DNA of 64,000 nucleotides, taken from Coprinellus micaceus. Its lineage: Eukaryota > Basidiomycota > Agaricomycetes > Agaricales > Psathyrellaceae. Both the position numbers and the translations under genes were made by a program. This document shows positions 49,538-60,085 of this stretch, piece after piece. Numbering within the stretch: the stretch's first letter is position 1; each line of letters opens with the position of its first letter. The stretch covers positions 1,178,001 through 1,242,000 of the forward strand of contig OX596338.1 in the NCBI GenBank assembly GCA_951394405.1, read 5' to 3'. Under the pieces are notes generated by a model. That model saw only the letters and a list, made by a program, of their open reading frames with translations. It made no database searches and was not told where the DNA came from.

Positions 49538-49980
49538 ATGAATTCGCGTCCGCACAAGGTCTGTCTCGTGTGTGCCTGGTTTGAGACGAAAGGAGGGAGG
49601 GGCTAATGAAGGGTGGACAGCAATCGATGAGCGAGCTCAAGCTGCGGAGGTTGATGGAGCACAACCAGCGCCTGAGGGAGGATCTTACTCGTCCAAGAGT
49701 AAAAGTCAGCGAGGCCAGTGCTAGGTGTGTTCTCCTTTTCCTCTTCTCCTCCCCTCTTAACCTCACACACCCTCCCAATCCACGCAGCCTGATCCGGTAC
49801 TGCAAACAAACGAAAGACCACCTCGTACGTCGCGCTTTCTCGCTTCCCAAACGCGAGCTTACCCCTGTGCTAAATCACCGTTCCTGGCGATTTCAGGTAC
49901 CCTCAGTGTGGGGCCCCGTTAACAAGGGCGAAGATCCATACGCTCCTCCAGCCCAGGGTTGCAATTGTTCAATAATGTAA
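49538..49980 (+). CDS. Heterotrimeric G-protein gamma subunit, copy 1 (Ste18-like)
   Basis: Partner of G-beta in pheromone and nutrient signalling at the plasma membrane. Four exons encode 84 residues: MNSRPHK, then [20 protein letters not shown] to SEASA, then [13 protein letters not shown], and finally [15 protein letters not shown] ending GCNCSIM. The N-terminal helix that forms a coiled coil with G-beta is well kept. The last four residues CSIM form a CaaX box for farnesylation, with a further cysteine two residues upstream as a likely palmitoylation site. Length and motifs match basidiomycete Ste18. A second, very similar gene lies 1.5 kb downstream. The first, 21-base exon is inferred from the parallel N-terminus of copy 2. 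Confidence 0.88.
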
Positions 49981-51523
49981 TCAAGTCGTCGTCTTCACCA
50001 CCCACCTTTCCTCTGCAACCTGAGTCGACCCCCTAAACTTGAATCGCTCCCACACATCAACTGCATTATTTCCTCTGCACCGGCATCTCGACCTTGGCGA
50101 TACCATCTCACACACACGAGCAATCCTTCATTCTTCCCACTTGTATCATCCCTGACCCCCAAGCACCGTCCCCCCAGCCTCTCGGTCGGTCATATACCAC
50201 GTCTCTGCCCTCCGACTGGCACCCCCAGCCTCCCCAACGGCCCACTGGACCCCCCCTCCACCCACCACCCCGCTCCCCCACGCTCGTTTATACCAACCAG
50301 TCCCAGTCCCAGTCCCACCACCACCAAGACATTGATCGCTGCACCCCTCCGCCTAATATTCGGGCATTGGCAAAGAGTCAAGCTCTCTTGTTTCCTCCGA
50401 GTCATCCCCCCACCGCACTCATCGCACTCGTCGCAACTGGCACACCTCTGGACAAGCGTTTAGTTCCGCCCAGAGGCTCCCTGGATTTAATCTACAGAGA
50501 CATACTCGTAACTCCATTGTATCGTTATTGCTCTGATCTTTTCCCTCTATTTTTTTTTGCTTGTTTTTTTATATACTGGTTCGGTGTGTTGCAATTCCAT
50601 TGGGCTCTCCTTTGGCTCTCTACCGTCCTTCCTCTCTCTCTCTCTCTCTCTCTCTACTTGAGGTATGTACGTCAAGGAGACTCCACCCCGTCCTATCCGT
50701 CCTGCGGAACGCACGGTACGATACGATAACGCCCAATGAGCAAAGATACATACGTTTTTGATGCTGATACCTCCGCGCGTCCCCCTCACACCCCACCAAA
50801 CACCCTTGATGGAGATTGTCGGCGCATTCGCACAAACTTGGGGGAGAGCGATTTACAGCAGTACACACGTACTCTCTCTCAATAATAATAGGATAGGATA
50901 GGATTCGTGATCAGTTTGCCTTTCAGCGTTTGACTGGGACCACCACCACCACATTCCGTCCCTATACTTGGGAAGAGGAGACTCGGAGAAGGATTTCCCA
51001 CAAGCCAGAGAACCGGCATCGGAGGACGCGCTTTGACTCGGTAACGTCTCTCGAGAGCTAGGTGAGTAAGCCAAAGCTGCCAGCGCGGCTCAACCCGTCC
51101 CCGTCGCCGCGTCTCCCCCTCTCCCCTCCCACCTCGATCGCTGTTGACCCGTGATTCCTTCACCAAAGCTACATTCACATTTCACATCTATTCACAAGAC
51201 TCAAACGAGAACAGGCCAACGCAAAAAGCTTCCGCGGGTTACTTTTTTCCCCACGACCAGCAACTGCCCATTCGCCACCACCATCATCAGCATCAACATC
51301 ATCCTTTGCACCCCCCTTCACTCAACCGTCGTGTCGTCGTCGTCGTCGCTGCTGCCTCCCGCCCCGCCTTTGTCGCTCTCCGCCCTTCGCCTTCCCTGCC
51401 CTTGACCCCCACACCCCGCCTTCGTCATCGTCCTCCCGCGCGCGCATCACCCCATCGCCTCAGCGCGGCCCTTCACCAATTCACTACCTAGAACCGAACA
51501 AGGAGAGTAGGAGATAGAAGAAG
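49981..51523. other. Long region between the two G-gamma genes
   Basis: 1.5 kb, pyrimidine-rich with several simple repeats. Probably the 3' flank of copy 1 and a promoter with long leader for copy 2. A 211-codon open frame at 50094-50729 is Pro/Ser/Leu low complexity and not supported as a gene. Confidence 0.45.
50630..50655. repeat. (TC)n microsatellite
   Basis: Uninterrupted run of about twelve CT dinucleotides upstream of the second G-gamma gene. Confidence 0.8.
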
Positions 51524-52000
51524 ATGTCCTCACGCACCGGCGGCCGCCAATCCATGTCCGAGCTCAAGCTCCGGCGCCTGCTCGAGCATAACCAGCGCCT
51601 GCGCGAAGACCTGGCGCGGCCCAGGGTCAAGATTAGTGAGGCGAGTGCGAGGTGAGTTGTCGGTTCTTTTCGCTGTCGTCTTCGTCGTCGTCGTCCCTCC
51701 TCTACCTCCTCGGCTGGGTACGCTCTTTCGTGCGTGTACCCCTGGGGCTGATGGTGCCCATCTACCCCTTGCACGACGGGCGATAGGACCCCCCTCGCGC
51801 TCTTCCCCAGCCCGCCGTTCGTCTTGTGTGGGGATGTAGATTGTAGATCCACCGACTGACTAACCGACCCCCCATCCAGCCTAATTGCGTACTGCAGAAA
51901 CACCAAAGACCACCTCGTACCCTCCGTCTGGGGCCCCGTCGGCAGGGCAGAAGACCCATACGGCCAACAAGCGACGGGGAAGTGTTGCACGGTTCAATAG
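51524..52000 (+). CDS. Heterotrimeric G-protein gamma subunit, copy 2 (Ste18-like)
   Basis: 82 residues from two exons: [20 protein letters not shown] through SEASA, then [20 protein letters not shown] and the end GKCCTVQ. The splice inside SEASA is at the same place as in copy 1, but the first and last introns of copy 1 are absent (DHL runs straight into VPSVWGP). CTVQ is a CaaX box predicted to be farnesylated, preceded by a cysteine for palmitoylation; the CCTV-type end is the more usual one for fungal G-gamma. Upstream sequence is pyrimidine-rich. Two G-gamma subunits would let one G-beta form two dimers; whether both are expressed cannot be told from sequence. Confidence 0.9.
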
Positions 52001-54572
52001 ATCTCTCTTTCTTTCTTCTCTTTTATCCTTCTTCTTCCTCGTTTCTATATTCTGTTCTCGATTCTGTTCTCTCGATTCCTATTCTCTCGATTCGCTCTCG
52101 CTCAGCACTCATTCGTCTATCGGTTTTCCTTTCCTTCTTTCTATGATTGTTTGTCTGTGTGCAAAACACCTTGAACCCTTTCTCTTTCTTCTGGCTTTGA
52201 ACGGTCCCGTCATTGCCTTTTTGCCTTTATACGTTTCCGACCCTCGACATTTTCAACTCGACTACCGACTACCTGCCACCGACCGCTCTATACCAATCAA
52301 CCACCAACCAACCACCAACCACCCGCCCGACCCTCCACACACGGTCACCATGCCCAGCACCCCTGTCGCCCCTACCTCCTCCCTCTCCCACCCGCCTTTC
52401 CTCCACGGACCCACCCCGCAAGCAACAACCCACGTCTACATCCACCATTCATCAGCACACCCCCAGGTCCAAGTCTTCCCCGCCACCAACCACATCTGCA
52501 CCCGCACCGTCCGTCGCCTATCATCTATCCGCCCCGCCGCGCCCTTCAACCATTTACCTCAAGCTTCCAGTTCCGCGGCACAATGCACATCCCAGTCACA
52601 GGCACATATAATATGCAATACGCCCCGGCCGGCCTTCGACCGCAATAGACTTCACCCTTACCATTACGCTTGAAGACGGGGCCCAGGGCAAGGGCAAGGC
52701 CCTCCCACAGGACGTTCGATGGCCCGCTTAAACCCCGCTGCACGACGTCGATGGGTGGACGTGGAGGGTATCTCGGCTGTTGGCTGCACTTTCGCTCCGC
52801 GATGGGTATCAGGCGTCAGTTAATGGGCTGGGCGACGAAGACTCAAAGGGTAGACGTCCGAATCCTATCGGCGCAAGGGAACGAGCGAGCGAGCGATGGA
52901 TGCTGTGCCATTTAGGGCAGCGTTGTACTCGTAATCGTAAAGCGTTGGACGACGACGACGCTTATCAGGGCAACGGGACGGAGAATGGGGGCGGTGCTGT
53001 GGTGGGATTGGGTGGTTGGTTAGTTGGAACTTGGTACTGGTCTCGCCCGTGGTGCAACGGTGGTGGTAGCCGCTCTCCCTTTTTGGCTTTCCTGTAGGTT
53101 ATTCCGTTCATCAACACCGCTCTTTTACTTGCAACCCTCTTCCTCCTCGTATCTCTATTCCTCCCCTCCCCTCTTTCTCGTTCACGTATTATGTTGGGTC
53201 TGGCGCTACATATGTTGTCTTCTCTTAGCCGCGAACCTCTTTTACCCGTGTCACTGTCTTTTCACGTTTGGCCTTCTCTTTTTCTTTCTTTCTTTTACCC
53301 CCTTGGCTGTGGCACACACACTTACACACTTACACACTTACACTCTATGTCGGGCGTTTTTCTTGGAAGTCGCTGCACTTGACGTTTTTTACCCGTTTGC
53401 TGTATGTACACTTTCCTTTCCTCTCTCTTCCTCTTCTCTTCTCGTCTCTTCAAGCTTAGTCGAGTGTGGTCTCGAGTGTCATCCTGACATTGAAGATGGG
53501 TGCGGTGCTCTTTGCTCTTCTATTCATTGTTATTTATGCGCAGCGCAAAAACATCGTGCATCCTTCCTCCTCCCAAAAACGAAGAGATATATATTATACT
53601 CTTTAACTCCATGTCACCCGGCGTTCATTCATCCGTCTGTCCGATTTTTGCGTACCCCGCTCCTCGCGTAGCGCGGCGGTACCGTGGAGCGTGGATGGAT
53701 GTAAAAGCTCCCTCAAAGCCACATCCGAGTCTCCGAGCCCAGTGGACTTCTTCCACAGCTAGAAGACTCGGAGGTGGGGAGTGCGTTTACGACGTGTTCG
53801 GATCGGTGGGGTGCGCTTTGGCATTTTCCCCTTTAATTGCTTGTTCAGAGAGGAGGTTGAGGGGCCCCGGCCAAGGACTGAATGAGTGGGCTTGGGCTTT
53901 GTGCTCTGCGGGTCGAGGGCGGAGGGGGTGTGCTGTTGGTGGCGCAGGAAAGACTGGAGAATTTATCCAGTTGAGGGTATCTCTATACAAGAGGTGGGCG
54001 AGGGTGGGAGGGTGAGAGTGTAGCGAATAAGGTTACCCCGGGGAAATGCCTTTGAGGTGCAGTGCTTGTGTTGGTGGGACGGGGTTTGTCCTGGCTTGTG
54101 GGCTTGGGACGTTATGTTATGTCATGTCATCCTCGCTTTGGATAGTTCCCAGATCCAAGAGCTTCCAAGAGTCCCTGGTCGCTGAGCAGGTGGTGTGCCT
54201 TACAGTAACGGTGCTTCTTGCGCTTCGATCTCTCCTTTGATATCACACAAGATGAGGCAATGGACGCGGCTTGGGCTAGGACGGTTATGGGCCCTTGCGG
54301 GACGGATATGGATGTGATAGTAGGTGAAGCTTTTGACGATGGATGGATGGATAGACGGGGAAGAGATGACCAGGGCCACTGACCGTCGGGAGGTTGGGAG
54401 ATGTGCACATCGAGATCGAGGGGGAGATGGGCGTTTGATGTGAGCTCGATCAGGCGCGTGTCAGCTCGGGATAGGTACCTGTAGATCGTCGGTCTATTGG
54501 GCTATCCGAGTGTTGTATTTTGAGCGAGGCACCCCTCTATAGATATTAGATACAGCCTTACTGCTCTGTGCA
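52001..54572. other. 2.6 kb region without a supported gene
   Basis: Mostly pyrimidine-rich sequence with low-complexity open frames (Pro/Ser/Thr/His or Phe/Leu/Ser). Short tandem motifs such as ACTTACAC around 53320-53345. Likely the 3' flank of the G-gamma gene and spacer. The stretch 52350-52740 has a slightly more protein-like reading, but no motif I can name. Confidence 0.4.
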
Positions 54573-56077
54573 TTACAGAGACTCGATAAACCTCTTAACG
54601 TGCGCAGGCGGCAATGCGCCTTTGAACTGGGACACCGGCACGCCGTCTTTGAACGCGATCACTGTTGGGAGGGCGGTTACCTATAGAGGAGAGCGGGAGA
54701 TCGTCGTTAGTACTCTGTGTCATCGCCTTCGAACTGCGTCGATGACGTCTGGGCGTCCGTCACCGCTAAAACACCAGAGAAAGCCAAGAGAAGGGTGTAT
54801 GGGTCTGAGACACCCAAGGCGTTAAATGAAAGGGGTGCCAGGGTGATCAGCGAAAGCGGGACACAAAGAGAAGGAGTGCACCCCAAAATAAGGGTTTAAG
54901 CGCCCGCGAATTAGCCGAGGCCCTCCGCTGTGGCATACTTGGCATTCATTCCCCACTAGACCGTCGGAGTAAGCACTGCACGGCTTGACCAACCCTGTTT
55001 CAGAGACCCAGGAGTGAAATACCCTTTTCCCAGCGCCGGAGCCCCCAGAGCGGCTGAACAGTCGGACCATTAGGCGCCCAGGGCTGGGCCCTAGCGCCGT
55101 TGGCCCCTGTCGTCGATCGTCGTTAGGAAGAATGTGAGACAGGGATGGAATAGCCATGGTCTGGCACGTTTGAGGTGCCCAGGAAGAGCATCTTTCTCTT
55201 GGAAGTGCTTGAAACGAAAGGAATGCGGAGGGTATGGGCGATTGAGGAGTAAAATTTTGGGGGTGCGGGAAAAGGGTTTGTACGCGCATCGTTTCAAATG
55301 TCCACACCACTGACAATAGTAAAAACGGTTCAAGCGAAGTGGAACAGGAACTAGGGGGCAAAATAAAGTGACGGAAGTGGCTCACCTTAAACGCCTGAGC
55401 CAACGGGCTTCCCTCCTCCGAGTCCGTGTTGACCTTGATGAGGTCCAGTGGGAGGCCGGAGCCGGAGGTGTGGGGCTCGGCGGTGAGGGATTCGATGACG
55501 GGGGAGAGTTGGTGGCATGGACCACACCAGCTGTAAGGGAAGTTGTGGTGAGTAAGAGTGTGTGAGGAAGGTGTCTAGGGGAGTGTGGGTAGGAGGAGAC
55601 TGGCAAAAAAGGCCCAGGGTCAATCCCGTCGAGGTCTTTTGAACAGTGCTTTCGTCGCAGTCTCCACGATAGTGCGGCCCTCGCCATAGTCCGAGTCACC
55701 AGACTGTTGCTCTTGCCGAGCTACCCAGGGCATTACTCTTCCGGAGTCCCCTAATATGACGTCTTGCTGGATAGCGAAGGAAAGATGGTAAGGAGAACGG
55801 CTGCCAACTTACTCAGCGTAAAAGTCTACTAGGACAACCCGTCCCTTTGCTTCTGTTACCCGCTTGAAGACCTAAAACTCCAAAATCCATCAGCGGAACG
55901 CCCCGACTGGTCACCCCAAGCCTCGAGAACTGTTGAGTCCTCAAGGGCACCACCCGGGATAAGATATGCACCTTTTCATCTGCCTGCGCGTATAGAGCAG
56001 CCCTCGGCGCTGTCATATGAATCGAGCGAGTACTCGTCGCGTGCAAAGCATTGCTAACCTTCAAGGGAGGCGGACAT
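54573..56077 (-). CDS. Thioredoxin
   Basis: Disulfide reductase using a CXXC active site. The frame reads YAQADEK, then VFKRVTEAKGRVVLVDFYA, then after an intron DWCGPCHQLSPVIESL with the catalytic WCGPC, LDLIKVNTDSEEGSPLAQAF, and a last exon VTALPTVIAFKDGVPVSQF to RFIESL, stop 54575-54573. The cis-proline (ALPT) is present. The start is open: an ATG at 56077 followed by a short intron gives MSASLEAPRAAL, while an uninterrupted frame offers ATG 56016 (MTAPRAAL). The N-terminal extension of about 20 residues could be a mitochondrial presequence. The last intron, from about 55385 to 54680, is near 700 bp and unusually long for this region. Confidence 0.85.
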
Positions 56078-57140
56078 TAGCTCGATTTACAGCCCTTTTT
56101 TGAAACGTTCGATGCGAGGTCGTACCAAGGAAGCACGCTTGCTCGCTAATCTCAGCGCTGCCAACGTCATTTCAACTATTTCCTGTTTTCCGAGGTGGTG
56201 GAAGGAGTCCAAGGACGCGTTACGCGCCAAACCCACCGCGTCGGGAGTTCGCGTCATCCCACGTGTTCCGTTCCCGGAGATTCGTCAGCTAATATCTCCC
56301 CAACTCCGAGTCATTGTCAGCAATGCATCCGCTCTTTCAATGAACCGTCATGAGGCGCCCAACAGACGCCCGAAATGGGACGCCCGTACCTGCCATTTGG
56401 CTTGGCTCGAGCTCGAGCCTCTGTTGAAGACGACGGGGATGGCTCTCTGGGCAAAACACTGGGGTCTCCCTCTCATTGGCAATGAACAACTTGAACCTGA
56501 CGGGAAACTGGCCGCTCGACACTCGCATTCTCTAGTCACAACTTGTTTTGCAGCTAGAGGGATTCTAGACAAGGTCGCGAGATGAGCCTCTGCACCCATT
56601 CGCTGTCCACCAAGGCGGGGTCATTATCCCAAGACCACCTCCTCTCTCTGTCACTTACGCCTGCCAGCTGTCCACCATGATACCACGGCGTGTTTCGACG
56701 GAAACTCAATTGATAGAACGTCTTTTCTACTTGGCAATCCCTCCAAGGATCTGTGCACAGCGATTGCGCCTCATGTATGTCCTTCGGGTTTGGTGGGGAC
56801 CAAAACGAAGTCACCAGATCTTCACTGTCTCTCACACGTGTCTGTGCTACTACCTACCATCTCCCACACACTCTATCATCATCCTTCCACGTCGAAGTGC
56901 GTTGAATATATTTGAACACTCTCGAGAAAGCGTTGCTTAACCTTTTTAGAGATGCAGGCGACGATCATAGCTCGGTATCCAAGGCGAATACAGGCGACAA
57001 TGCTCCCCAAGAGTACTCTGCCCTCTCGACACATCCCCCTAATAAGGCGGTGCTGTTATGTGGAGACTTTTCGGTGATATATAAAACTCTGGAGGGTTGA
57101 CACATCTTCTTTCTCTTTCCTCCAATCATCACGACTTGTT
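56078..57140. other. Intergenic region, no recognised gene
   Basis: 1.06 kb. An open frame at 56100-56585 (161 codons) overlaps an opposite one of 83 codons and matches nothing I know. The right end is the promoter of the glycine-rich gene. Confidence 0.45.
57078..57086 (+). promoter_or_regulatory. TATA box of the glycine-rich gene at 57141
   Basis: TATATAAAA, 55-63 bases before the ATG; a strong match to a fungal TATA element at a sensible distance. Confidence 0.6.
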
Positions 57141-58230
57141 ATGTTTGTGCCCTTCCTCAGCACCCGTTCTCCTGAGCGCCGAGCGCTTCAAAAGAGGGCC
57201 GGTGGGAGGGGAGGTAGTGGTAGTGGTAGTAGTGGCGGCGGTGGGACAAATGGGGGCCTGGATGGTGGGACGAACGGAGGGTTGGATGGTGGAACAGATG
57301 GGGGACTGGGCGCTGGTGGAAATGGCTTAGGATCAGGACCCTCAGGTTCCGACACGCTTATTACCTCCCAGACAATTGTTATCGGTGGTTCCGCGAGGCA
57401 GGCGTCGACCACGAGCTTAGGTTCCAATATTGTCTCCGTTATTCCGCCTGGCCAATTGTTTGGTGGGAGGTCAATGGGTGGAGGGACAAGGGATGCGGTG
57501 TATGGGACTGGGCACGTAGGATTCAACGAAGCGAATCGTGAATGTCTTTGGATTGACGAAGAACTCTCTTACAACAGGACGTATGGGAGCGGGTACCCAG
57601 GAGAGGCGAGGTCGGGGACAGCCGGGCGCGGTTTCCCATTCTTCTTCTGGCCTGTGACATTTGGCTTCAGGAGTGGCACACCTCGATTCGCTTGGGGACG
57701 CGACGAACAACAGTCGGTTTGGCGGAGCTCTGCACACTACTGTCTTTCAATCCCTGAACACTGCCTCTTCCGCATTCAGCTTACTTGCTGACCTGACAAC
57801 CGTCAAGTCCATCGTACCTTCGGTCCTCGATAGATGTGGCAATGTCCTCGATGCCACCCTACCTCAGACTGTCACACAAGCAAACAATACTGACCCTGCC
57901 ACCGCTAGTTCGCCCCAACCCGAGCAGGTGGTTCAGTATTATCGGGCCAGTAGCTTAGCGCTGGGTATCGATGGGTATAACAATACTGCCGTGTTGCTGA
58001 ACACAGAAGGTGATGGCGATGCCCTTGATAAACCGCTTCCCCAATCTACGGATTGGGACTTACTGAGATGCTTGAATTTGACAATTGGAAGTAGGGTCCT
58101 GCTGGTTGATGACAGTGATGGACCTCCGCCAGGGACAGGCGAAGCGAGGAACTGGGCTGGAGGGAATGGCGATCTGAGTGTAGCTGCGAGTACAGTCCTA
58201 TTAGTGTTGACGCTGTTCGTTCTGTCTTAA
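57141..58230 (+). pseudogene. Glycine-rich surface-type protein, copy 2, with a frameshift
   Basis: Paralogue of the gene at 45274-46342. It starts MFVPFLSTRSPERRALQKR, has a Gly/Ser/Asn-rich run, then the shared core IPPGQLFGGRSMGGGTRDAV, YGSGYPGEARSGTAGRGFPF and FFFWPVTFG. Near 57690-57700 (a run of four G) the frame breaks: the first frame stops at 57789, while the homologous continuation, DATNNSRFGGALHTTVFQSL through QVVQYYRASSLALGIDGYNN, is one base away and runs to 58230. No intron fits in the gap. The end STVLLVLTLFVLS is a hydrophobic tail as in copy 1. Either a one-base change inactivates the gene or the assembly has a homopolymer error. Confidence 0.7.
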
Positions 58231-58440
58231 GGGGCTCAATATGATTCCGTGTGCCTTTCAAACATAACTGAGGGCTAAGCGCCGGCAAACTCCGATCACT
58301 CTTAAACCGAATTCAGGGTTACTGACCGTAACCTGGGTTCTACCACTACCACCACGACGCTAGCGACACCATTCAGAAGTAAGGGAGATTGGCTTTAATT
58401 TCTGTCCTTCTACAAGATAAGCTGACCTTGAAGGATAGCA

Positions 58441-60012
58441 ATGGCAACCCCGAATGCCGGACTTGGAGAGCACCACCCACACGCCTTGACCACTTCTCTG
58501 AACGGCCTTTCCCCCGTCAATCGCCTCCCCGTCGAAACCCTTCTGCACATATTTACCATCCATTCCGCCCTGTTGATGCGTGCGCCAGGGGCTTCTCAGA
58601 AGAGGAGGAGCCTCGCCCGTGTTAGGATCGCGCATGTCTGTCGGCGTTGGAGGGTGATTGCGCTGGAGGAGAACAAACTCTGGTCTAACCTTCTCTTCGT
58701 GACACCTGAAATTATGGACCTCATGGTCAGTCGAGCGGGATCAGCGCCTCTTACGGTTACCTTGGAGCAAATCGATTCGACATGGCGAGCTCAGGCCCTA
58801 TCTGACATCCTTTCTCGCTACTTACATCGAGTCTGCTCCCTTGAAATCAGAGATATATCCTACGCACAACCGGATTTTCTTCACCTCTTGACGACACCCG
58901 CCCCCGCGCTGGAAAAGCTGGTCCTGCGACGTAAGTATTCAGGATCCCAAATACCATACCGCCTTCTCGATCGTGGAAATGCGCCAGTCCTCAAGCATCT
59001 CGAAATACTCAACTTCTACATCCCGCTATACGACCTTCTCCCGATCGTGCCCACCTTGACCTACCTCCATCTTGGTTCGAGGTACTCTTCATCCCAAGGG
59101 CCACATGCAGGAACGCTGCTCAAGTCATTGAAGCAGCTTCCTCTTCTGGAGAGCCTTATCCTCGAAAACTATATCCCCACGGACAATTATCCACCCAAGG
59201 CGGCAGACAACCCTGTGGAATGGTTCTCGCTCAAGACGCTCACCCTCAGGGCAAAGGCAGCCCCTATTCATCGCCTCCTGGCGCTGATTAGAATCCCCCG
59301 TGCGTCTCTGGAACTGGTATTTACCGATCGGGTCGGGGACGAAGCTACCGCCGCACAGACCGTCTCCCTCATCGCCAAAGCCCGGGTTATCCAGGATCGC
59401 CTCCCCCTTCGAGAATTGGCCACCCGGCATATATGGCCTGAACGGTATACCTCCGTACTCGAATTCAATTTCGATCGCGATGCCACTGGGGTCGTGTCAG
59501 ACCCGAGGATTAGTGTGGCCTGTGTTGAAGCGGTCCACCACAGCCTCGCATTCTGGCTACCTGCCTTTGAGGAGGCCTTTGTAGAGATTTCTACAGCTCA
59601 CTCGATACGGATGGAGTCACCGCACTGGGGCTTCCCAAGGCACCAATGGAAAACCTTAGGGGAGAAGATGATACATGCCGAGACGATCACCTTCAGCCCT
59701 AGTGGTACTCCTGGGGATCTTTTTATAGTATTGGACGAGGGCTCGAAGGGAGCTCTCCCTCTATTCCCTTCATTGTCGAGCCTGACTGCCGAATGTGGCC
59801 ATATTCTGGGACGTGACAGGGAAGCCCTCGCCAATGCCTTGCATAACCGACCTGATTCACATCGCGTAGGGACGTTGAGGGTGACTTACAGCGACAACAA
59901 GGTCTCCAGGGTAAACATCAGCGCGCTTGAGGAGACCGTGACTGGATTGAAGGTGGAATGGGTGAACGAAGGTGACAAGGGGAACGATGGCTCTGATGAG
60001 TTGGACGATTAG
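58441..60012 (+). CDS. F-box protein, intronless
   Basis: Predicted SCF adaptor, 523 residues in one exon. The F-box begins NRLPVETLLHIFTIHSALLM and continues ARVRIAHVCRRWRVIALEE with the conserved LWSNLLF. The remainder is a leucine-rich, irregular-repeat domain (for example PVLKHLEILNFYIPLYD, LPLLESLILENYIP, WFSLKTLTLRAKAAP), ending in an acidic tail DKGNDGSDELDD. It is of the common mushroom F-box type but not closely like the others in the window, and unusual here in having no intron. It converges on the F-box gene that stops at 60086, with 73 bp between the stops. Confidence 0.87.
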   Translation: MATPNAGLGEHHPHALTTSLNGLSPVNRLPVETLLHIFTIHSALLMRAPGASQKRRSLARVRIAHVCRRWRVIALEENKLWSNLLFVTPEIMDLMVSRAGSAPLTVTLEQIDSTWRAQALSDILSRYLHRVCSLEIRDISYAQPDFLHLLTTPAPALEKLVLRRKYSGSQIPYRLLDRGNAPVLKHLEILNFYIPLYDLLPIVPTLTYLHLGSRYSSSQGPHAGTLLKSLKQLPLLESLILENYIPTDNYPPKAADNPVEWFSLKTLTLRAKAAPIHRLLALIRIPRASLELVFTDRVGDEATAAQTVSLIAKARVIQDRLPLRELATRHIWPERYTSVLEFNFDRDATGVVSDPRISVACVEAVHHSLAFWLPAFEEAFVEISTAHSIRMESPHWGFPRHQWKTLGEKMIHAETITFSPSGTPGDLFIVLDEGSKGALPLFPSLSSLTAECGHILGRDREALANALHNRPDSHRVGTLRVTYSDNKVSRVNISALEETVTGLKVEWVNEGDKGNDGSDELDD

Positions 60013-60085
60013 ATGGGATGGTTATTCAAGAATTTTGATAACAACTGGGAGGCTTCATATATCTGGCTTGTTCATATCATACCAT

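Noticed and set aside
50094..50729. 211-codon open frame between the G-gamma genes
   Set aside because: Pro/Ser/His then Leu/Ser low complexity that follows pyrimidine-rich DNA and a (TC)n repeat; no domain, no splice support.
53024..53671. 215-codon open frame rich in Phe, Leu and Ser
   Set aside because: Composition reflects a pyrimidine-rich strand; looks like a membrane protein only for that reason.
56100..56585. 161-codon plus-strand open frame upstream of the glycine-rich gene
   Set aside because: Matches nothing I know and overlaps an opposite open frame.
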